Of a stretch of 64,000 nucleotides of DNA, positions 34,065 to 42,135 are shown piece by piece. Origin of the DNA: Pseudaeromonas sharmana. Its GTDB lineage: Bacteria > Pseudomonadota > Gammaproteobacteria > Enterobacterales > Aeromonadaceae. The notes under the pieces were generated by a model. It saw only the letters and a list, made by a program, of their open reading frames with translations. It had not been told where the DNA came from and did no database searches. Position 1 is the first letter of the stretch. Each line of letters starts with the position of its first letter. Both the position numbers and the translations under genes were made by a program. The DNA is taken from positions 124,001-188,000 of the forward strand of contig NZ_JBHSAF010000001.1 in assembly GCF_042649925.1 (NCBI RefSeq), in the 5' to 3' direction.

Positions 34065-34112
34065 AAAAAAAAACCGGATGTGTCTGTTCGTAACGCAACA
34101 GAGCGCACCCGG
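34065..34112 (-). terminator. Hairpin with T run directly before DUF2541 ribosome site
   Basis: Read leftward, CCGG (34109-34112) pairs with 34074-34077 and CTGTT (34097-34101) with AACAG (34084-34088), then nine T residues run straight into the GGAG ribosome site. It may terminate malZ transcripts or attenuate the DUF2541 gene. Confidence 0.55.
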
Positions 34113-34200
34113 ACCTGAAACAGGGAATGAACACATAAACTATGCGCGGCGCAGTCTAGGCCAGGCGTGGCGGTCTGACCAGTCGCTTGCGGCTCTGGTT

Positions 34201-34240
34201 CAGGTCCGGTTTGGATTCCGGACCTGGGTGGTGATTTTTT
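34201..34240 (+). terminator. Stem-loop downstream of malZ
   Basis: CAGGTCCGG (34201-34209) pairs with CCGGACCTG (34218-34226); a T run follows at 34235-34240 on the plus strand. Its orientation does not match malZ (minus strand), so its role is unclear. Confidence 0.4.
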
Positions 34241-34248
34241 GTGCGGAT

Positions 34249-36096
34249 TTAGTCACTGAAGCCGCGAAACAGCGTCAGGCTGCAGTCCGGCAAGGCCAGG
34301 GTCAGTTCGCTGCCGGCGGCGCTCAGCTCGCCGTGGCCAATCAGGCGTTGCCATTCGCGGCAGGCCAGCAGTGGGGAATCGAGGCGCAGCTGGCTCGAAC
34401 CCGTTCGCTGGATGGCGACCAGTACTCGCTCCTGCTCCAGCAAGCGCAGAAAGATCAGGCTTTCGCCCTCGGCGTGCAGCAGTTGCAGCGCCCCGCGGCG
34501 CAGGGCGGCGGAGTCATGCCGGATCCGCGCCAGCTGCTGGGTGTGCGCCAGCAGTTCTCCTTGCCAGCGTGTCTGCTCCCAGGGGAAGGGCGCGCGGCAG
34601 AATGGATCGTTGGCGCCGGGCAGGCCGATTTCATCGCCGTAGAACAGACAGGGCACGCCAATCCAGCTGAACAACCAGCCGAGTGCCAGCTTCATATGGG
34701 GCACGGATTCATGCAGCAGCGTGAACAACCGGGCGGTGTCGTGGCTGTCGAGCTGGTTGAACTGGCAGAGCTGGGTGGTATGACTGAGGCCGGCGCGGTA
34801 CTGTTCCAGCCAGGCAGCACACTCGGCGGAATCCAAGTGAATCGGCTGGTAGGCCACATCCTGCTGGGCCAGGAAGGCGCGCACCGGCAAGTTGAAGCCC
34901 ATGTAGTTCATGGCGCCGTCTTCGACGCCGGCTTGCAGCCACTCGCGGGCATCACCGAAATGTTCACCGAGCAGGTAGGCGTGCGGATTCTCCTCGCGAG
35001 CCGCCTGGCGGATACCCGCCAGATGCTGCAGGTTATTTTTCGCCGAACCGTCCTCTCCCAGCATGTGCACCACATCCAGACGCCAGCCATCGATGGCATA
35101 GGGTTCACGTAACCAGTAACGCACCACACTGTTGGGATGGCGATAGATCTGGTTGCACACCTCGGCACAGGCGTAGTTGAGCTTAGGCAGATCGGCATGG
35201 CCCAACCAGCCGATCGCCTGTTCGCCCTGAAAGCTGTACCAGTGCCGGTATGGGGAGTCCTCACTCTGGGCCGCGCCCGGGATCCCGGCCTGGGCATAGC
35301 GGTCGAACCAGGGGTGGCTGTCGCCGGTATGATTGAAGACGCCGTCAAGCACCAGGCGCATGCCACGTTCCCGGCTGGCCTGCCGCAACCGAATCAGGGC
35401 TTCATCACCGCCCAGATGGGGATCGACATGGTAGTAGTCGCTGGTGTCATATTTGTGCACGCTCGGCGCGGTAAAGATCGGATTGAGGTAGAGCGCTGTC
35501 ACCCCCAATCCCTGCAGGTAGTCGAGCTTGCCGCGGATGGCATCCAGATCGCCACCGTAGAAGGTGGAGCTGGCGGCAACCGACTCCAGAGGCTGTTCCC
35601 ATTGCCGGCGGCTAACCCGACGCCGTCGCGCATGGTGCTGGTACTCGGCGTCACGCACCAGATGCTCGCCCTGACCTGGCGCAAAGCGGTCGGGGAAGAT
35701 CTGATAGAACACCTGATCCGGCACCCAGTTCGGATGGCTGTCCGGGACTTCCAGCAGATACTGGCGCAACCGCTCCGGCGGTGTCCGGCTCAAGCCGAGT
35801 GGCGACAGCCAGTACTGCTGCTGTGGCCATAACAGTTTGAAGGCATAGCGCTGGCGGGGCGAGGTGTGGTGCAGCGGCAGATGTGCCTGATACAGGCGGC
35901 GCTCGCCCCATTCAGCGGCCAGCGTCATGCTCACCAGCCGCTCCTCGTTATCCGGCTCGGTGCGTAACAGCACCTGTTCCGGCCAGTCGCGCGCCAGCAG
36001 CCAGAGCGTAATCAGCGGGCCTTTGGCGGTCAGGGTGATAAAGGGTGACACCGGCTGGTGCCAGGCTTGCAGCGAAACTCCGAACTTCACAGACAT
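34249..36096 (-). CDS. malZ: Maltodextrin glucosidase (GH13)
   Basis: A cytoplasmic 615-aa GH13 enzyme that trims glucose from maltodextrins. An N-terminal beta domain is followed by the barrel beginning WVPDQVFYQIFPDRFAPG. Catalytic residues: nucleophile Asp in GWRLDVVHML, acid/base Glu in LLGEHFGDA, third Asp in QLDSHDTARL. No signal peptide. It resembles MalZ more than secreted neopullulanases. Linked to starch use with the alpha-amylase at 53.6 kb, though not adjacent. Confidence 0.92.
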   Translation of the reverse strand: MSVKFGVSLQAWHQPVSPFITLTAKGPLITLWLLARDWPEQVLLRTEPDNEERLVSMTLAAEWGERRLYQAHLPLHHTSPRQRYAFKLLWPQQQYWLSPLGLSRTPPERLRQYLLEVPDSHPNWVPDQVFYQIFPDRFAPGQGEHLVRDAEYQHHARRRRVSRRQWEQPLESVAASSTFYGGDLDAIRGKLDYLQGLGVTALYLNPIFTAPSVHKYDTSDYYHVDPHLGGDEALIRLRQASRERGMRLVLDGVFNHTGDSHPWFDRYAQAGIPGAAQSEDSPYRHWYSFQGEQAIGWLGHADLPKLNYACAEVCNQIYRHPNSVVRYWLREPYAIDGWRLDVVHMLGEDGSAKNNLQHLAGIRQAAREENPHAYLLGEHFGDAREWLQAGVEDGAMNYMGFNLPVRAFLAQQDVAYQPIHLDSAECAAWLEQYRAGLSHTTQLCQFNQLDSHDTARLFTLLHESVPHMKLALGWLFSWIGVPCLFYGDEIGLPGANDPFCRAPFPWEQTRWQGELLAHTQQLARIRHDSAALRRGALQLLHAEGESLIFLRLLEQERVLVAIQRTGSSQLRLDSPLLACREWQRLIGHGELSAAGSELTLALPDCSLTLFRGFSD

Positions 36097-36259
36097 AATG
36101 ATGATCCTGTCGGCAGTAACTCGGTGTGACTATGGCGCCATTCGACAAAGGATACATCCTCCGCTGCGGTCTATCCGCCGGGTTGAATCGCGATCGGGAC
36201 TTGGCGGCAGGCGTGGAGTGGATTAAAGTAACGCCATCCTGTTTTTTTATACAGTTGTT

Positions 36260-37318
36260 ATGCGCAAGATTATCCATGTCGACATGGACTGCTTTTTTGC
36301 GGCAGTCGAGATGCGTGATAACCCGGCTCTGCGCGAGGTGCCGCTGGCCATTGGTGGCAGTCGCGAGCGACGGGGGGTGATCTCGACCTGCAACTATGTG
36401 GCCCGGCGTTTCGGGGTGCGCTCGGCGATGGCGACCGCCACGGCGCTGCGCTTGTGCCCGCACCTGACCCTGCTCCCCGGGCGCATGGCGCTTTATCAGC
36501 AGGTGTCGGCCCAGTTGCGGGAAATCCTCGAACGCTACAGTGACTGTATTGAGCCGTTATCGCTGGATGAGGCCTATCTGGATGTCAGCGATGTGCCCTG
36601 GTGTCAGGGCAGCGCCACCCGCATTGCCGAAGCCATCCGTGCCGATATTCATCGCGAGCTGGGGCTGACTGCGTCGGCCGGGGTGGCGCCAAACAAGTTT
36701 CTGGCCAAGATTGCCTCCGATTTGAATAAACCCGATGGCCTGTTTGTGCTGCCGCCGGAGCGGGTGGCAGCGTTCGTCGCCACCCTGCCACTGCGCAAGA
36801 TCCCCGGCATTGGCGAGAAGAGTGCCGAGCGTCTGGCGGCTGTCGGGCTGCAGACCTGTGCCGATGTGCAGGCTTTTTCCCCTTACGAGCTGGTGCGTCA
36901 GTTCGGCAAGACCGGACAGATGCTGCTGCAGCGCAGCCAGGGGCTTGATGATCGGCCCGTGGAGTCGAGCCGTATCCGCAAGAGCGTCGGTGTGGAGACC
37001 ACGCTGGCAGTGGATCTGCAGCAGTTGCCACAGGCCGCGTCGGTCATGCAGCAGCTGTTGCCGGATCTGCTGCGCCGGGTACAGCGCCACTGCCCGCTGG
37101 CGTCGCTGGTGCGGCAGGGGGTGAAGTTGAAGTTTGCCGATTTTCAGCAGACGACGGTGGAACGCAGCGTCAGCGGCTGGCATCCGGAGTTGTGGCCACG
37201 ACTGCTGCAAGAGGCCTGGCTGCGGGGCGAAGGACGGGCTGTCCGTCTGGTCGGTATCTCGGTGGGATTACCGGGGGTCAGTGACGAGGCGAACCCGCAA
37301 CTGAGCCTCAACCTCTGA
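36260..37318 (+). CDS. dinB: DNA polymerase IV
   Basis: Y-family translesion polymerase (352 aa). Metal-binding residues D8 (HVDMDCFFA), D103 and E104 (SLDEAYLD) are all at the E. coli positions; the thumb motif KIPGIGEKSAERL and the little-finger domain follow. The start has no clear ribosome site, which suggests low expression. No LexA box was recognised in the 160 bases upstream. The C-terminal beta-clamp motif region reads NPQLSLNL. Confidence 0.97.
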   Translation: MRKIIHVDMDCFFAAVEMRDNPALREVPLAIGGSRERRGVISTCNYVARRFGVRSAMATATALRLCPHLTLLPGRMALYQQVSAQLREILERYSDCIEPLSLDEAYLDVSDVPWCQGSATRIAEAIRADIHRELGLTASAGVAPNKFLAKIASDLNKPDGLFVLPPERVAAFVATLPLRKIPGIGEKSAERLAAVGLQTCADVQAFSPYELVRQFGKTGQMLLQRSQGLDDRPVESSRIRKSVGVETTLAVDLQQLPQAASVMQQLLPDLLRRVQRHCPLASLVRQGVKLKFADFQQTTVERSVSGWHPELWPRLLQEAWLRGEGRAVRLVGISVGLPGVSDEANPQLSLNL

Positions 37319-37324
37319 GCATGC

Positions 37325-37789
37325 TCAGGGGGCGGGGGGCGATGCCAGTGGCTGGGCGCGGTCACCCTCGACACTCGGATCGTCCGGCGGTGCTGCGGTG
37401 GCGATACCCAGCAGCGACTTGCTGCTCTCCACCCCGGCATGCCAATGCTGCTGCAGTGTGCCGAGGCTGGTGGTGAACATCTGACTGATCTGCGCACCTG
37501 CGTCGCTCAACGCCGTTTCGGTCGCCGCGGTGGCGGAATCGACACCCTGGCCGAGGCGCTCGGCCTGGCTGGCACCCCAGGCGTGGGTTTGCATCTGGCG
37601 GTGTTCGACGGCAGCCAGCCACTGCGGCCAGGCCGTTTGCCACCAGTCAGCGGAGTGTTGCCAACGCTGCGCCACCTGCGTCTGCCAATCGCAGAGCTGT
37701 TGCTCGCCCTGTTGCAACAGGACATGACCCACCGGGCTGAAGGGGATCAGCAATGCAAAAATGATCAAGATGGGCCACAGGTTTTTCAT
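37325..37789 (-). CDS. Single-TM protein of unknown function
   Basis: A 154-aa protein with one N-terminal hydrophobic segment (NLWPILIIFALLIPFSPVGHVLL) and a long soluble part rich in Gln, Trp and Ala that is probably helical (QQGEQQLCDWQTQVAQRW...), ending in a Pro-rich tail. I do not recognise the family. Convergent with dinB, only 6 nt between stops. Start at 37789 is chosen so that the hydrophobic segment is N-terminal. Confidence 0.6.
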   Translation of the reverse strand: MKNLWPILIIFALLIPFSPVGHVLLQQGEQQLCDWQTQVAQRWQHSADWWQTAWPQWLAAVEHRQMQTHAWGASQAERLGQGVDSATAATETALSDAGAQISQMFTTSLGTLQQHWHAGVESSKSLLGIATAAPPDDPSVEGDRAQPLASPPAP

Positions 37790-37949
37790 CGTTACACGCC
37801 GCCTGCCAGAAACGTTCGACACTCTACTCCACTGCGTACGCTCTGAAAAGTCCGCCGACATCCGCCATTCCTGGTCCGCGGCGCAGACTCGTGCATAGGC
37901 CCGTGCATAAAAAAGGGAAGCCGCAGCTTCCCTCTGTGTGTTACGGCCG

Positions 37950-39410
37950 TTACGCCTTGGTTGGGATGTTGGCCAGCAAGGTGGTCAGCAGGGTCCAGAA
38001 GCGGGCTACGGCCGGAATATGCACCCGTTCGTCCGGGGAGTGGGCCCCCTGAATGGTCGGGCCAAAGGAGACCATGTCCCAGTGTGGGTAGGAGGCCTTG
38101 AACAGGCCGCACTCCAGACCGGCGTGGATCACCATGATCTTCGGCAATTCGCCAAACAGCGCCTGATGGGTGTCCCGCAGCTGTTGCATGATCGGCGAGG
38201 CCGGATCCGGTGCCCAGCCAGGATAACCACCGCTCAGCTCGCAGCGCGCCCCGGCCAGCGCAAACAGGGAACGGGTCATCTGTTCGACATAACGACGCCC
38301 TTCTTCGGTCAGCGAGCGGATCAGGCACTGCACAAAGACCTGAGAGCCCTCGGTCTTGATCACGCCCAGGTTGGTCGAGGTTTCCACTACGCCGGCGATG
38401 GCCTGGCTCATGCGGATCACGCCGTTCGGGCAGGCGACCAGCGCCGCCAGCAAGCGTTGCTGGGTATCGCTGTCGAGAACCTGAGTCGGCACTGCGCACG
38501 GTTGCAGGCTGATCTGCAACTGGGCTTCGACCTCCTTGAGTTCCTGTTGCAATGCCGCGGCATGGCTCTGCAGACGCTGTTGCACGGCCGCGCACTGATC
38601 CGCCGGTACCAGCAGTACGGCGTTGGCCTCGCGGGGAATGGCATTGCGCAGCGTGCCGCCTGCAATGTGGCTCAGACGCAACTCGGCCTGCTCCTGCAGC
38701 GCCAGCAGCAGACGGGCCAGCAACTTGTTGGCGTTACCCCGATCCTGATGGATGTTGACACCGGAGTGGCCGCCGCGCAGTCCTTTGACCTGCAGCGCGA
38801 AGGCGTGCCAGCCGGCGGGCACCGCTTCGGCTTGGAAATCGAAGTGGATGTTGGCATCAATGCCCCCGGCGCACCCCATGTAGACTTCCCCGTCCTGTTC
38901 GGAGTCGGTATTCAGCAGGATTTCGCCCTGCAGCAGTCCGGGCTCCAGGCCGAAGGCGCCCGTCATGCCGGCTTCTTCATCAATGGTCAGCAACACTTCA
39001 ATCGGACCGTGTTGCAGGCTGTCATCGGCCAACACCGCCAGGCAGGCGGCGGCGCCGATGCCATTGTCCGCACCCAGCGTGGTGCCGGTGGCCTTGACCC
39101 ACTCGCCGTCAATTCGTGGCAGGATTGGGTCGCGAGTGAAATCATGAGCAGTATCGGCATTGGCCTGCGGCACCATGTCGATGTGCGCCTGCAGTACCAC
39201 GCCCTTGCGGTTTTCCATGCCCGGTGTGGCCGGTTTGCGGATAATCAGGTTGCCGACCTTATCGACCTCCAGCGCCAGGCCCTTGTCCCGAGCCCATTGC
39301 TGAATCCATTGGCTTAGTGCCGCCTCATGCTTGGAGGGGTGAGGAATCGAGCAGATGCTGTCAAAAAATGACCATAACAGCGAGGGTGATAGTTGTTGCA
39401 AAGCGGTCAC
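37950..39410 (-). CDS. pepD: Aminoacyl-histidine dipeptidase (peptidase D)
   Basis: M20-family metallopeptidase (486 aa) hydrolysing Xaa-His dipeptides such as carnosine in the cytoplasm. QAHIDMVPQ and TTLGADNGIGAA carry zinc ligands; the sequence follows E. coli PepD along its length. The GTG at 39410 is chosen: it has AGGAGT upstream and matches the family start (TALQQLSPSLLW, length 486 vs 485 in E. coli); longer frames add unrelated residues. Confidence 0.95.
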   Translation of the reverse strand: MTALQQLSPSLLWSFFDSICSIPHPSKHEAALSQWIQQWARDKGLALEVDKVGNLIIRKPATPGMENRKGVVLQAHIDMVPQANADTAHDFTRDPILPRIDGEWVKATGTTLGADNGIGAAACLAVLADDSLQHGPIEVLLTIDEEAGMTGAFGLEPGLLQGEILLNTDSEQDGEVYMGCAGGIDANIHFDFQAEAVPAGWHAFALQVKGLRGGHSGVNIHQDRGNANKLLARLLLALQEQAELRLSHIAGGTLRNAIPREANAVLLVPADQCAAVQQRLQSHAAALQQELKEVEAQLQISLQPCAVPTQVLDSDTQQRLLAALVACPNGVIRMSQAIAGVVETSTNLGVIKTEGSQVFVQCLIRSLTEEGRRYVEQMTRSLFALAGARCELSGGYPGWAPDPASPIMQQLRDTHQALFGELPKIMVIHAGLECGLFKASYPHWDMVSFGPTIQGAHSPDERVHIPAVARFWTLLTTLLANIPTKA

Positions 39411-39842
39411 GGTAGACTCCTGATGTCGATGCGGGGATCGGATGCCAGTCATCCTACTGTAGCCAGCGGCTTATGTCAGCCTCGTCGGGTTAGACCATGT
39501 ATTTATGCTGCAGCCCTTCCACATCTCAGAGTTATTTTGCGTTGTGGGCCTGCTGTTGGGGCAATGTGACCACTTTGGTGCAATCGCTCGACGCATGACG
39601 AGGTTGACGCAGGGTTCCGAGTGAGACGATATGACAGCCTTGCTGTCACCAAGGGTGTCAAACAGTGCTTGAACCCGACCGAAGACGACACGTTGGCAGC
39701 GTTTTCGTGCACGTCTGCACGGTTAAAGGCTGGCGAAGCGGGGCGTCGCTCCTTATAATTGCGCCCGGATTTTGCATATCACATGACAAACCACGGTTTT
39801 ATCACTCGAAACCTGAATTAACCAAGGTCAAATGGCCGTCTG
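39411..39842. other. Intergenic region between pepD and purine permease
   Basis: No gene recognised. TATAAT at 39754-39759 is a consensus -10 hexamer reading toward the permease, though with a weak -35. The hairpin GACAGCCTTGCTGTC lies near 39637. Confidence 0.4.
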
Positions 39843-39880
39843 GGTAAACGTTTGTGTCGAAGTCGCAAACGTTTAATTTT
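39843..39880. promoter_or_regulatory. Tandem PurR-like operators
   Basis: Two sites with the CG-centred PurR core AAACGTTT: GTAAACGTTTGTGT (39845-39858) and CGCAAACGTTTAAT (39864-39877). Their centres are 21 bp apart, two helical turns, so two dimers could bind the same face. PurR represses purine genes with hypoxanthine or guanine, which suits the purine permease downstream. Confidence 0.65.
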
Positions 39881-39948
39881 CCGGCCAGCTTTTTGCCTGC
39901 TGTAGCAGCTTCAGGATTGTTACTGACTCTCCAAGGAACTGAGAATCC

Positions 39949-41265
39949 ATGTTAGAAAAACTGTTCAAACTCTCTGAACACAACACCAGTGTTCGTACCG
40001 AGCTGCTGGCAGGGGTGACCACCTTCCTGACCATGGCTTACATCATTTTTGTCAACCCGAGCATACTGTCGCAAACCGGCATGGATCAGGGCGCCGTGTT
40101 TGTGGCCACCTGTCTGGCTGCTGCGTTTGGTTGCTTCATCATGGGCCTGTATGCCAACTATCCGGTCGCGCAAGCGCCGGGCATGGGTCTGAATGCCTTT
40201 TTCACCTTCGGTGTGGTCATGGGCATGGGCTACAGCTGGCAAATCGCACTGGGTGCGGTTTTCCTCTCCGGCGTGGCGTTCCTGCTGCTGAGCATGTTCA
40301 AGGTGCGGGAGTGGATTGTTAACTCAATTCCAAACAGCCTGCGTATCGGCATCGGTGCCGGTATCGGTCTGTTCCTGGCGCTGATCGCGGTGAAGAATGC
40401 CGGTATCGTGGTAGACAATCCGGCGACTCTGGTGGGTCTGGGCGATCTGACCCAGCTGCAACCGGCGTTGGCGGTGCTGGGTTTCTTCCTGATCATCGCC
40501 ATGTCACACAAGAACGTGAAGGGTGCCGTCCTGTACTCCATCCTGATCATCACGGCGTTGGGGCTGGCTCTGGGTGACGTCAAGTTCAACGGCATCATGT
40601 CCATGCCGCCGAGCCTGGCTCCGACCTTCATGCAGCTGGATCTGACCGGTGGTTTTACCACAGCAGAAGGGGCGTTCAACTTCGCCATGCTGTCAGTGGT
40701 TTTCGCGTTCCTGTTTGTGATCCTGTTTGATACCTCCGGCACCCTGATTGCTGTTGCCGACAAGGCCGGCATGCTGGACAAGCAGGGCCGTCTGCCGCGT
40801 CTGGGCAAGGCACTGATGTCCGATGCCGTGTCTACGGTTGCGGGCGCCGTGCTGGGCACCTCCTCCACCACCAGTTACATCGAGAGCGCATCCGGTGTGG
40901 CCGCTGGTGGACGCACCGGCATGACGGCGGTCACCGTCGGTTTCCTGTTCCTGCTGGCGCTGTTCCTGTCTCCGCTGGCCGGCATGGTTCCGGCTTATGC
41001 CACCGCCGGTGCCCTGTTCTACGTTGCCATCCTGATGATGTCCTCGCTGGCCAAGGTCGATTGGGATGATCTGACTGAGGCGGCTCCGGTCGCGGTCGTC
41101 ACCCTGATGATGCCGCTCTCCTATTCCATCGCTCACGGTATCGAGCTGGGCTTCATCGCCTATGCCGCCATCAAGCTGCTGAGCGGTCGTTATAAGGATG
41201 TCAGCGTCAGCGTCTGGGTTCTGGCTGTGCTGTTCCTGGCGCACATGGTCTTCTCCGGCGCCTGA
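39949..41265 (+). CDS. Purine base permease (AzgA/GhxP/AdeP-type)
   Basis: A 438-aa inner-membrane transporter of the AzgA-like branch of the nucleobase-cation symporter-2 superfamily, with about 13-14 hydrophobic segments. Signatures: NTSVRTELLAGVTTFLTMAY at the N-terminus, APGMGLNAFF, and DTSGTLIAVADKAG. E. coli relatives take up adenine, guanine or hypoxanthine; the exact base cannot be read here. Tandem PurR-like boxes upstream and gpt downstream support purine salvage. Terminator follows. Confidence 0.92.
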   Translation: MLEKLFKLSEHNTSVRTELLAGVTTFLTMAYIIFVNPSILSQTGMDQGAVFVATCLAAAFGCFIMGLYANYPVAQAPGMGLNAFFTFGVVMGMGYSWQIALGAVFLSGVAFLLLSMFKVREWIVNSIPNSLRIGIGAGIGLFLALIAVKNAGIVVDNPATLVGLGDLTQLQPALAVLGFFLIIAMSHKNVKGAVLYSILIITALGLALGDVKFNGIMSMPPSLAPTFMQLDLTGGFTTAEGAFNFAMLSVVFAFLFVILFDTSGTLIAVADKAGMLDKQGRLPRLGKALMSDAVSTVAGAVLGTSSTTSYIESASGVAAGGRTGMTAVTVGFLFLLALFLSPLAGMVPAYATAGALFYVAILMMSSLAKVDWDDLTEAAPVAVVTLMMPLSYSIAHGIELGFIAYAAIKLLSGRYKDVSVSVWVLAVLFLAHMVFSGA

Positions 41266-41288
41266 TCCCCGGGCTCGACGGATTATTC

Positions 41289-41314
41289 AAGCCGCCCGTA
41301 AGGGCGGCTTTTGC
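41289..41314 (+). terminator. Terminator after purine permease
   Basis: AAGCCGCCC (41289-41297) pairs with GGGCGGCTT (41302-41310) around GTAA, with TTTT after. Confidence 0.88.
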
Positions 41315-41384
41315 ATACTTCGGCAGTCAACCGCGAGTGGGCCTGATCATCGCTCCGGCGACAGGTTAGCATCGCAATTGGTTG

Positions 41385-41525
41385 ATAACGGCGGTAATAT
41401 GCACCGCCATGCGGGAGAGCAGATACAGCCCGGGTTGCTGTGACTCCACCGAAGGCCGGATTCTACCGGTTTCGGCAGGGCGAGGATGCCCAAGGAGCAA
41501 AGCCGGTAAGCGCCACTGTGGCCGG
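41385..41525 (+). ncRNA. Candidate structured 5' leader of gpt
   Basis: Four or five consecutive hairpins fill the gap before gpt: GGCGGT/ACCGCC (41389-41410), a GGGAG/CTCC stem enclosing CAGC/GCTG, CCGAA..CCGG/CCGG..TTCGG (41450-41476), GGGC/GCCC, and GCCGG..CCAC/GTGG..CCGGC (to ~41525). Unpaired words such as CACCGAAGG and AAGGAGCAAAG recall riboswitch cores, but the pattern does not fit any class I can name fully. There is no terminator tail, so control of translation is more likely if it is regulatory. Confidence 0.4.
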
Positions 41526-41564
41526 CACGGGTCCCTTGTTTAATTTGAAATGGTTGAATCTTCG

Positions 41565-42038
41565 ATGAGTAGCAAAAAATTCTATGTCTCCTGGGACAAT
41601 CTGCAGCGTGAAGCCCGTCGTCTGGCGCGTCGCCAACTGCCGGCCTCCCAATGGAAAGGTATCATCGCCGTCAGTCGTGGTGGTCTGGTTCCGGCGGCCC
41701 TGATGGCCCGTGAATTGGGTATCCGCTTTGTGGATACCATCTGCATCTCCAGCTATGACCATGACAATCAGCGTGACCTGCATGTACTGAAGAAGGTGGA
41801 AGGTGACGGTGAAGGATTCCTGGTGGTCGACGATCTGGTCGACAGCGGCAACACCGCCAAGGTGATTCGCCAGCTGTATCCGAAGGCCAAGCTGATCACC
41901 ATTTTCGCCAAGCCGAAGGGTGAGCCGTTGGTCGATGACTTCGAAGTCAGCATTCCGCAGGATACCTGGATCGAACAACCCTGGGATATGGCGTTGTCCT
42001 TTGTTCCGCCGCTGTGTGACGACGACAGCGCCGAATAA
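41565..42038 (+). CDS. gpt: Xanthine-guanine phosphoribosyltransferase
   Basis: Salvages guanine, xanthine and hypoxanthine to nucleotides using PRPP. 157 aa, closely matching E. coli Gpt: WKGIIAVSRGGLVPAALMAR and the PRPP loop FLVVDDLVDSGNTA. The ATG at 41565 fits the family start; an in-frame ATG at 41550 would add five residues, and neither has a strong ribosome site. Together with the permease upstream it forms a purine salvage pair. Terminator at 42058-42080. Confidence 0.96.
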   Translation: MSSKKFYVSWDNLQREARRLARRQLPASQWKGIIAVSRGGLVPAALMARELGIRFVDTICISSYDHDNQRDLHVLKKVEGDGEGFLVVDDLVDSGNTAKVIRQLYPKAKLITIFAKPKGEPLVDDFEVSIPQDTWIEQPWDMALSFVPPLCDDDSAE

Positions 42039-42057
42039 AATCGCACAATCTCAAGCA

Positions 42058-42080
42058 AGGCTCCTGCGGGAGCCTTTTCT
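42058..42080 (+). terminator. Terminator after gpt
   Basis: AGGCTCC (42058-42064) pairs with GGAGCCT (42069-42075), then TTTCTTTT. Confidence 0.88.
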
Positions 42081-42135
42081 TTTGTCATTCCGATGACTTA
42101 CCTTAATACCAGTAGCGTTAATCAGGGTAATCACG

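Noticed and set aside
41385..41525. Glycine riboswitch upstream of gpt
   Set aside because: Words like GGGAGAG and CCGAAGG are present, but the conserved CTCTCAGG segment and the proper helix order are missing, and gpt is not a glycine gene.
41480..41525. Cobalamin riboswitch suggested by GCGCCACTGTG
   Set aside because: The B12-box and the upstream conserved core are absent.
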